This document shows, piece after piece, positions 1 through 5,476 of a stretch of DNA of 5,476 nt. The stretch lies in NCBI GenBank assembly GCA_025210575.1, contig JAOARK010000029.1:1-5476 (forward strand), read 5' to 3'. A program made the translations under genes and the position numbers. Every line of letters begins with the position of its first letter. The first letter of the stretch is position 1. This DNA is from Schleiferiaceae bacterium (GTDB lineage: Bacteria; Bacteroidota; Bacteroidia; Flavobacteriales; Schleiferiaceae). The notes beneath the pieces are model-generated. The model saw only the letters and a list, made by a program, of their open reading frames with translations, searched no databases and was not told the DNA's origin.

Positions 1-701
1 AACTCAATCGCGTTGCCAATTCTGCCGCGTTCTCAGGTAAGTCCATAAGATCATCAGGCAACGATGTTAAAAGCCTCACACTGCAATTTCCAAGTAGATC
101 TTATTCAATTGATAGCATTCGTTTTTTAGCGCCATATCCGCAATACCAGAAAACAACACAACCACCCTATTTGGTTATTATCGACCCTCAAAACCAGACT
201 ATTTATAGCGATACAGCAATAGGTTATCAAAACTTGGTATGGACGTTTGCTCTTACGGGTTTGATCTTAGATAAAGGAACAAACTATCGGATAGAGCTGC
301 ATCAATTTGAAAATGAAATTGTGTTGTTCAAACCACATTCACTTCCATATATGGATAAAACTGGAACCATGCATATAACAGGGGCTGAATACAATCACTA
401 TGGGGTAAATAAAAACGATGCTTTCCCGTATCTGGAATTTGAATTTGCAAGCTCCATTACGGTGAGAGAAAAAGAGCTCGATGCCAAAATCTATCCTAAC
501 CAAACTGCTGGTATTCTGGCTATTGAAGCCAATGAAGACTGGTCATTTTTGATGTATGACCTCACCGGAAGGCTAGTAGAAACTCACAACTCAACTGAAG
601 GACAAAAAATAGATTTAAGCTTACTCCCTGCGGGCACCTATCTCTATGAGATTTTGTCTACAACCAATCAATCGAAAAGAGACAAACTCATTGTTTATTG
701 A
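1..701 (+). CDS. T9SS type A sorting domain-containing secreted protein, 3' part only (5' truncated by the window)
   Basis: The frame is open from the left edge (first full codon at 3) to the TGA at 699-701, giving 232 visible residues; the true start lies upstream. A TTG at 171 could be read as a start, but open frame with similar residue composition continues before it, so I treat it as internal. Visible residues about 20-155 form a hydrophobic/aromatic, probably beta-rich region with motifs such as GTNYRIEL and AFPYLEFEF that I do not recognise; a beta-sandwich or binding module is only a guess. Residues about 158-232 match the T9SS type A C-terminal sorting domain: IYPNQT (489-506), then MYDLTGR, LPAGTYLY and a basic KRDKLI end. 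Family knowledge: this domain takes Sec-exported proteins across the outer membrane and is usually cleaved. NQT replaces the usual NPT, and the protein ends in VY rather than the common Lys. A candidate terminator follows 10 bases after the stop. Substrate or activity unknown. Confidence 0.88.
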   Translation, partial: LNRVANSAAFSGKSIRSSGNDVKSLTLQFPSRSYSIDSIRFLAPYPQYQKTTQPPYLVIIDPQNQTIYSDTAIGYQNLVWTFALTGLILDKGTNYRIELHQFENEIVLFKPHSLPYMDKTGTMHITGAEYNHYGVNKNDAFPYLEFEFASSITVREKELDAKIYPNQTAGILAIEANEDWSFLMYDLTGRLVETHNSTEGQKIDLSLLPAGTYLYEILSTTNQSKRDKLIVY

Positions 702-711
702 TTTTATCAAA

Positions 712-743
712 TCAATCCCTCAATTATAGGATTGAACCTTTTT
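712..743 (+). terminator. Candidate Rho-independent terminator after the first gene
   Basis: A perfect 7-bp inverted repeat, TCAATCC (712-718) and GGATTGA (729-735), encloses a 10-base loop and is followed after ACC by five T (739-743). It starts 10 bases after the stop codon of the upstream gene, where an intrinsic terminator would be expected. The stem has only three G-C pairs and the T-run is short, so it may be weak. If it works, the downstream 720-codon gene needs its own promoter. Confidence 0.5.
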
Positions 744-824
744 CGAAAACTATTCAAACTTACATTTCAATCAACGTAACGCTTTGAATCCCATATTTCA
801 GCACCTCGCATTTAACGCGGAATA

Positions 825-840
825 ACCTGATAATCACGGT
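825..840. promoter_or_regulatory. Imperfect dyad in the intergenic region, possible operator
   Basis: ACCTGATAATCACGGT has arms ACC/GGT and TGA/TCA around a TAA centre, with one unpaired C at 837. It lies about 70 bases before the start of the 720-codon gene. It could be a binding site for a dimeric regulator or a small RNA hairpin. No recognised regulator motif is matched, no second copy was noticed in the window, and a dyad this short can occur by chance. Confidence 0.2.
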
Positions 841-875
841 AGTTAATTCATCATCCAAGTTGATTTATTGAACAA

Positions 876-883
876 TAATTTTA
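876..883 (+). promoter_or_regulatory. Weak -7-like box (TAATTTTA) upstream of the PKD protein gene
   Basis: TAATTTTA matches the Bacteroidota -7 consensus TAnnTTTG except for the final G. The nearest upstream TTG triplets (860-862 and 868-870) are only 13 and 5 bases away, closer than the usual -33 spacing of roughly 17-23 bases. The gene probably has a promoter in the 702-911 gap because a candidate terminator precedes it, but this box is a weak candidate in AT-rich DNA. Confidence 0.2.
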
Positions 884-899
884 AAAGGTACTAACCTTT
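884..899 (+). promoter_or_regulatory. Small hairpin in the leader, ending 12 bases before the start codon
   Basis: AAAGGT (884-889) and ACCTTT (894-899) are perfect inverted arms around the 4-base loop ACTA, followed by A-rich sequence up to the ATG at 912. The AAAGG is too far from the ATG (over 20 bases) to act as a normal Shine-Dalgarno sequence. The hairpin could affect ribosome access or mRNA stability; read on the opposite strand it has no following T-run strong enough to make a terminator call. Function is inferred only from position. Confidence 0.3.
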
Positions 900-911
900 A
901 AAAAATCATCA

Positions 912-3074
912 ATGTCCCTCAAGAACGGATTAACTGCATTAGCCTTATGCCTGTCATTATTGCTTCAGGCAGGACATGAATTAGGAGGAATCATCATCAC
1001 TTATGAAAGCGTACTTGGTGCAACTGGAGATAGTTTAAAATATGAACTGAAGGTATATGCTGTCTACGATAAATTCGGTGTTACTCCACCACCTTCTTTA
1101 AACATTAGCTTATCAAGCTCATGTTTTTCCAATTCTATGTTTAACCTTCCCAGCAGCGGTGGTTCAAATGGTTTATTGCCGTTAATAGGGGCCGATTATT
1201 GCACTTCAACTAATTCAATAAATTCTAGCAATGGATTAGCCATTTATTCAGACACCATTACTCTTCCTGGGAAGTGTGCCGACTTTAAATTCTATTATTC
1301 AGGAGGCTTTGGTAGATACAACAACACCGCTAACATTCAAAACAGTTTCCAGACGGCATACTTTTTTGCCGACCTCAATAATTTATACGGACCCAATTCA
1401 GCACCCACAAGTAGTGTGAATGGATTGATTCAGGCTTCATGTTTAAACTATCCACTTAATCTCTACGGTTTTACAGAAGCCGATGGTGACAGCGTTGCAT
1501 ATTCAGCATCTGCGCCTTCATATATTTCAGGAACAGCAGTACTAAACTTTGGGTTTAACCCTGGGTACTCATTGGCCAATCCGGTCAACTCAAATTTGGG
1601 TTATTCAGTAGATGTAAACACTGGTTTGGTGCAAACACAATTGAGTACAGTTGGCAATTTTATCCTGACTATTGAGTACAATGAATACAGAAAAGACACG
1701 GCTAACAATTCAATTTTAATTGGAAAAGGGAAGTACATTATGTATCTCGTGGGTTCCAGCTCATGCAACACGGCACCGTTCGACCTTGTCCTTCTTAACG
1801 ATTTACAACAAGACTCAATACAATGTGGACAATCCGAAATTAAATTAAAAACAACTCGAAAAATTGCCGCGAACACCTTAACCAACAACGGTTCCGAATT
1901 TGTCGTAACATCGGCTAAGAATGGAGCATTAACTGTTAACTCTGCCTATATCACATCAGATTCTATCGTAACGCTGGTTATGCAGCAAAACATTACTTCA
2001 AGCGATACGCTTGTTATTTGGGGTAAAAATGGATCGGATGCAAATGTGCTCATTTCTACTTGTGGCAAAAGCTTAACCGAATATCAAGATACTTTGGTTT
2101 ACCTATCACCATCAAGCGCGCCACCCATTGCTCAATTCAACTTCACACGAAGCGGATATGTCGCAGATTTCAATGCCAATTTACCTGCAGATTCAATCAT
2201 ATGGAATTTTGGAGATGGCAATTCTTCTTTTGGAGATCTTACACCTAGTCATCAATATAGTGGTGGAGGAACATATATCGTTCAACTTATCGTGTTCAAT
2301 TCTTGTGGATTAAGCGACACCGCGACTCAATCAGTCATTATTTGCGACCCGATCTCTTCTGGAATAAACCATGTCACCTCTGGAGACTCCGTTTTTTTCA
2401 GCACAATTAATGCTCTACCCAGCTACAGTTATTACTGGAACTTAGGTGATGGCTTTGTGCAATTCGATTCTAGCTTCTATCATCAATACGGAGTAGACAG
2501 TACTTACACCGTAACGTTGACCATTGTAAATACCTGTGGGGATAGTGCACTATACACCGTTAATGTTGAATATTGTAAAGCACCAAAAGCGCTTTGGACG
2601 GCAAGCATACTTTCTACTGCGGGCTCAGGCATGATCGTGCAATTTGATGGCTCTTCTTCTAAAGGTCTTGGAACTTTTATCTGGGATTTTGGAGATGGAA
2701 ATACCAACACAACAACGCTAACGCCAATTCATAATTACGCTACTGCCGATCTTTCTCTACTCGTGAAACTTATCATTACCAACAATTGCAATGACGTAGA
2801 TACTACAGCCTATACACTCGGGCAAATTGGCATTCCTGAAAATAATTACGCACTTTTCACCATTCATCCGAACCCGACAAACAATGAAATAACGATTACA
2901 GGTATTGACGATTGGCACCTCACGATCTATGACATCTTTGGTAGAGAGGTCTTAACTCAGGATTCTGAACAAGGTAAAACCATAGGGGTAAAACACCTTT
3001 CAGCAGGCAGCTATATTTATCAAATTAAAACACCTGAAGGTCAAGTAAAACGAGATCGATTGATTATTCAATAG
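912..3074 (+). CDS. Secreted PKD-repeat surface protein with T9SS type A sorting domain
   Basis: Complete 720-residue protein. ATG 912 is the first possible start after an in-frame TAA at 882. Residues 1-20 form a Sec signal peptide (Lys4, then a Leu/Ala-rich core), with likely cleavage near A20/G21. The mature N-terminus HELGGIIITY and following ELKVY resemble the 'H..GGEITY ... K.YRDC' region of large Bacteroidota adhesin or gliding-associated proteins, but divergently. A central region (about 286-398) contains GSDANVL..CG (374-385), like the 'GSDGNTL..CG' stretch of that family. Three PKD domains follow: about 404-478 (WNFGDG at 431), 484-555 (WNLGDG at 509) and 558-637 (WDFGDG at 591). 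Residues 641-720 are a canonical sorting domain with HPNPT, IYDIFGR, LSAGSYIYQI and a KRDRLI end. No catalytic domain is visible, so an adhesive or structural surface role is inferred. The stop lies 55 bases before leuS, with no clear terminator between. Confidence 0.93.
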   Translation: MSLKNGLTALALCLSLLLQAGHELGGIIITYESVLGATGDSLKYELKVYAVYDKFGVTPPPSLNISLSSSCFSNSMFNLPSSGGSNGLLPLIGADYCTSTNSINSSNGLAIYSDTITLPGKCADFKFYYSGGFGRYNNTANIQNSFQTAYFFADLNNLYGPNSAPTSSVNGLIQASCLNYPLNLYGFTEADGDSVAYSASAPSYISGTAVLNFGFNPGYSLANPVNSNLGYSVDVNTGLVQTQLSTVGNFILTIEYNEYRKDTANNSILIGKGKYIMYLVGSSSCNTAPFDLVLLNDLQQDSIQCGQSEIKLKTTRKIAANTLTNNGSEFVVTSAKNGALTVNSAYITSDSIVTLVMQQNITSSDTLVIWGKNGSDANVLISTCGKSLTEYQDTLVYLSPSSAPPIAQFNFTRSGYVADFNANLPADSIIWNFGDGNSSFGDLTPSHQYSGGGTYIVQLIVFNSCGLSDTATQSVIICDPISSGINHVTSGDSVFFSTINALPSYSYYWNLGDGFVQFDSSFYHQYGVDSTYTVTLTIVNTCGDSALYTVNVEYCKAPKALWTASILSTAGSGMIVQFDGSSSKGLGTFIWDFGDGNTNTTTLTPIHNYATADLSLLVKLIITNNCNDVDTTAYTLGQIGIPENNYALFTIHPNPTNNEITITGIDDWHLTIYDIFGREVLTQDSEQGKTIGVKHLSAGSYIYQIKTPEGQVKRDRLIIQ
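2121..2822 (+). repeat. Three tandem PKD domains within the surface protein gene
   Basis: The WxxGDG cores lie at residues 431, 509 and 591, giving spacings of 78 and 82 residues, normal for PKD (Ig-like beta-sandwich) modules. The repeats are diverged at DNA level; the longest identity noticed is ATTTTGGAGATGG at 2206-2218 and 2686-2698, exactly 480 bases apart, over the FGDG codons. This fits old domain duplication plus conserved motif codons rather than recent tandem amplification. PKD domains usually act as spacers or binding modules in extracellular proteins. Confidence 0.8.
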
Positions 3075-3100
3075 CACATCAATTATTCCTATCCTTTCGG

Positions 3101-3108
3101 TAAATTTG
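3101..3108 (+). promoter_or_regulatory. Bacteroidota-type -7 promoter box for leuS
   Basis: TAAATTTG is an exact match to the TAnnTTTG -7 element used by the primary sigma factor of Bacteroidota. It ends 21 bases before the leuS ATG, so transcription would begin about 15 bases before the start codon and give a very short leader. No good -33 TTG occurs at the usual spacing upstream; the nearest, at 3060-3062, is too far. The box sits inside a 14-bp near-palindrome (3098-3111). It is outside both flanking reading frames, which strengthens the call. Confidence 0.6.
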
Positions 3109-3129
3109 CCGCCTTTAATTTTTAAGGTG

Positions 3130-5476
3130 ATGGAGTACAACCACAAAGATATAGAAGCCAAGTGGCAGAAGATTTGGGCAGAAGAGAAAACCTTCAAAGC
3201 AGAAGAGCATTCTAAACTTCCTAAATACTACGTGTTAGACATGTTCCCTTATCCATCTGGCGCGGGACTGCACGTGGGTCACCCATTGGGTTATATCGCT
3301 TCCGATATTTACTCGCGCTACAAGCGCCACAAAGGGTTTAATGTACTCCACCCCATGGGTTACGATTCTTTTGGCTTGCCTGCAGAGCAATATGCTATTC
3401 AAACGGGTCAGCACCCTGCTATTACAACAGAAAATAACATTGCACGCTACCGCGAGCAATTGGACAAAATAGGATTCAGCTTCGACTGGGATCGCGAAGT
3501 GCGAACTTCAAACCCTGATTATTACCGCTGGACACAATGGATCTTTAAGCAATTCTTCAATGCGTGGTACAATACTTCAGCCGATAAGGCAGAAAATATT
3601 GAAACGCTTATTGCACATTTCGAGGCAAATGGTACTTCGGATCTGACTGCTGCTCAAACAGAAGAGTTAAGCTTTACAGCAGAAGAGTGGAAAGGTTTTG
3701 ATGAGCAAAAGCAGTCTGACATTTTATTGAACTACCGTTTGGCTTACCGCAGCGAAAGCATGGTGAACTGGTGTCCAGAATTGGGAACGGTTCTAGCCAA
3801 TGATGAAGTGAAAGATGGTGTTTCTGAACGTGGAGGATATCCTGTTGTACAGAAGAAAATGATGCAGTGGAGTATGCGTATTTCTGCCTATGCTCAGCGA
3901 TTGTTAGATGGTTTAGACACCATTGACTGGAGCACAGCATTAAAAGAATCGCAACGCAATTGGATTGGAAGAAGTGAAGGTGCTTCACTAGAATTTAAAA
4001 TTCAAGATTCAACATCTAAGATTGAAGTGTTCACTACGCGTCCTGACACAATCTTTGGAGTAAGATTTATGACGCTTGCCCCGGAACACGAATTGGTAAA
4101 TGCCATCACCACAGAAGAATATAAAGACGCTGTAAGGGCTTATAAAGAAATGGCCGCCAGACGTTCAGAAAGAGACCGTATGGCAGATACAAAAACTATT
4201 TCTGGACAGTTTACGGGAGCTTATGCCGTTCATCCATTTAACGGAGAATTAATTCCTATTTGGATTGGCGATTATGTTTTAGCGAGTTACGGTACAGGTG
4301 CTGTTATGGCGGTTCCCGGTCACGATTCTAGAGACTGGGCCTTTGCAAAGCATTTTGATCTTCCTATCAAGGAGGTAGTTGCAGGCGGAAATATTACAGA
4401 AACCGCCCATGAAGTAAAAGACGGCACTATCGTAAATTCAGACTTTATTACGGATATGGCCGTTGCCGATGCTGTAAAAGCGGTTTGCGACAAAGCCGAG
4501 GAAATGGGCATTGGTGAGGCCAAGATCAATTACCGCTTACGCGATGCAATTTTTGGTCGTCAGCGTTATTGGGGAGAGCCAATTCCGGTGTACTACGAGA
4601 ATGACATTCCTAAATTAATGGATGATGCCGACCTTCCTTTGAACTTACCAGAGGTAGATAAATACCTTCCAACGGAAGATGGTGAGCCGCCATTGGCACG
4701 TGCTAAAGTTTTTACCTATAAAGGCTTTGAAGTAGAAACGACTACCATGCCGGGCTGGGCAGGTTCTTCTTGGTATTTCTTGCGCTACATGGATGCACAA
4801 AATGATGGAAGTTTTGTAAGCAATGAAGCCATGGAATACTGGCAAAATGTGGATTTATACATTGGAGGATCTGAGCACGCAACAGGTCATTTGTTGTATG
4901 CACGTTTTTGGCACAAGTTCTTTGAAGATATGGGCTTAGTGAACTCCCAAGAGCCCTTCAAAAAATTGATAAACCAAGGGATGATCCAAGGGACATCTGC
5001 TTTGGTTTTTAGAGTGAAAGGTGAAAACAAATTCATTTCAAAAGGATTAAAGGATAGCTATGATACTTATCCACTTCATGCCGATGTGAATTTGGTGAAT
5101 GGAAGTGAATTAAACATTGAGGGTTTTAAGAACTGGAGAGTTGAATTCAACGATGCCGAATTTGTGCTTGAAGATGGAAAATACATTGTTGGACATGAGG
5201 TGGAGAAGATGTCTAAACGTTGGTACAACGTGGTTAATCCAGACGATGTAATTTCTCAATACGGTGCAGACGTTCTACGCATGTACGAAATGTTCTTAGG
5301 GCCTTTAGAACAATCTAAACCTTGGAATACACAAGGGCTTTCTGGCGTTAACGGTTTCTTCAAAAAATTATGGAAACTCTACCAAAATGGATTCTCTGAT
5401 GAGAAAGCCACGGAAGGCGAATTGAAAACATTACATGCTTGCATAAAAAAGGTAAACGAGGATATTGAGAACTTCT
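3130..5476 (+). CDS. leuS: Leucyl-tRNA synthetase (LeuRS), 3' truncated by the window
   Basis: Class Ia aminoacyl-tRNA synthetase that charges tRNA-Leu with leucine using ATP in the cytoplasm. The frame is open from ATG 3130 to the right edge, 782 codons; full Bacteroidota enzymes are about 900 or more residues, so the C-terminus is missing. The ATG is chosen because MEYNHKDIEAKWQ is a typical LeuRS N-terminus; GTG 3127 is directly upstream and less likely. Signatures in order: PYPSGAGLHVGH (HIGH-type motif HVGH, 48-51); an insertion at about 149-199; NWCPELGTVLAN; a CP1 editing domain at about 282-462 with the threonine-rich TTRPDT (302-307) and GHDSRD (397-402), which holds the conserved editing-site aspartate; RQRYWGEPIP; MPGWAGSSWYF; an insertion at about 622-690 in the position of the leucine-specific domain; KMSKR (693-697); then the start of the anticodon-binding helices from about 715. 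The final Ser of KMSKS is Arg, while both lysines are kept. Own promoter likely. Confidence 0.98.
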   Translation, partial: MEYNHKDIEAKWQKIWAEEKTFKAEEHSKLPKYYVLDMFPYPSGAGLHVGHPLGYIASDIYSRYKRHKGFNVLHPMGYDSFGLPAEQYAIQTGQHPAITTENNIARYREQLDKIGFSFDWDREVRTSNPDYYRWTQWIFKQFFNAWYNTSADKAENIETLIAHFEANGTSDLTAAQTEELSFTAEEWKGFDEQKQSDILLNYRLAYRSESMVNWCPELGTVLANDEVKDGVSERGGYPVVQKKMMQWSMRISAYAQRLLDGLDTIDWSTALKESQRNWIGRSEGASLEFKIQDSTSKIEVFTTRPDTIFGVRFMTLAPEHELVNAITTEEYKDAVRAYKEMAARRSERDRMADTKTISGQFTGAYAVHPFNGELIPIWIGDYVLASYGTGAVMAVPGHDSRDWAFAKHFDLPIKEVVAGGNITETAHEVKDGTIVNSDFITDMAVADAVKAVCDKAEEMGIGEAKINYRLRDAIFGRQRYWGEPIPVYYENDIPKLMDDADLPLNLPEVDKYLPTEDGEPPLARAKVFTYKGFEVETTTMPGWAGSSWYFLRYMDAQNDGSFVSNEAMEYWQNVDLYIGGSEHATGHLLYARFWHKFFEDMGLVNSQEPFKKLINQGMIQGTSALVFRVKGENKFISKGLKDSYDTYPLHADVNLVNGSELNIEGFKNWRVEFNDAEFVLEDGKYIVGHEVEKMSKRWYNVVNPDDVISQYGADVLRMYEMFLGPLEQSKPWNTQGLSGVNGFFKKLWKLYQNGFSDEKATEGELKTLHACIKKVNEDIENF

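Noticed and set aside
171..173. TTG as the start of the first gene
   Set aside because: The same frame is open to the left edge with continuous protein-like sequence, so this TTG is an internal Leu codon.
945..950. Lipoprotein lipobox at the Cys in the signal peptide (C13)
   Set aside because: The Cys sits in the middle of the hydrophobic core, too early for signal peptidase II cleavage; the T9SS sorting domain also argues for the soluble or anchored export route.
1601..1888. 95-codon open frame on the - strand
   Set aside because: It is antisense to the PKD protein gene, its product has an unnatural composition with no domain, and no promoter or partner gene is visible.
2060..2313. Two overlapping + strand frames of about 60 codons
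   Set aside because: Both are out-of-frame shadows inside the PKD 1 coding region, whose own frame clearly encodes the WNFGDG motif.
3059..3083. Inverted repeats ATTGA/TCAAT and ATTGAT/ATCAAT around the stop of the PKD protein gene, as a terminator
   Set aside because: The stems are A-T rich, compete with each other, overlap the stop codon and lack a following T-run.
3112..3127. CCTT/AAGG hairpin and AAGG as the leuS Shine-Dalgarno sequence
   Set aside because: The stem is only 4 bp with an 8-base loop, and AAGG lies 2 bases from the ATG, too close to serve as a normal ribosome binding site.
3000..3197. 65-codon - strand frame spanning the gap before leuS
   Set aside because: It overlaps the 3' end of the sorting domain, the leuS promoter box and the leuS start, and shows no protein family features.
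3674..3988. 104-codon open frame on the - strand
   Set aside because: It lies entirely antisense to well-conserved leuS codons, has no recognisable protein motif, and is explained by the codon use of the real gene.

Overview
The window looks like a piece of a chromosome from a Bacteroidota bacterium, probably Flavobacteriales or a Cryomorphaceae-like relative; the rank below phylum is a guess. The evidence is two adjacent proteins ending in type A sorting domains of the type IX secretion system (T9SS), a PKD-repeat surface protein of a kind common in this phylum, an exact Bacteroidota -7 promoter box (TAnnTTTG), moderately AT-rich DNA, weak or absent Shine-Dalgarno sequences, and a leucyl-tRNA synthetase with insertions of the kind seen in this phylum.

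Layout, all on the + strand. Positions 1-701 hold the 3' end of a secreted protein gene whose start lies outside the window; its product ends in a T9SS sorting domain. Positions 702-911 are intergenic, with a candidate intrinsic terminator directly after the first gene, an imperfect dyad in the middle and a small hairpin just before the next start codon. Positions 912-3074 encode a complete 720-residue secreted protein with a signal peptide, a divergent N-terminal 'H..GG.ITY' region, three PKD domains and a second T9SS sorting domain. A 55-bp gap holds a -7 promoter box inside a near-palindrome. Positions 3130-5476 hold leuS (leucyl-tRNA synthetase), which runs off the right edge after 782 codons and so lacks the end of its anticodon-binding and C-terminal domains.

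How the genes relate: the first two products share an export route. Both should cross the inner membrane by Sec, cross the outer membrane through T9SS, and be processed at the C-terminal domain to be released or surface-anchored. leuS is a housekeeping translation gene with no evident functional link to them and appears to have its own promoter. I see no mobile element, CRISPR array, tRNA or rRNA gene, and no convincing gene on the - strand. Nothing here looks like a new multi-gene system. The points worth a second look are modest: variant motifs in LeuRS and the sorting domain, the cysteine pattern of the PKD repeats, and the small inverted repeats between genes.
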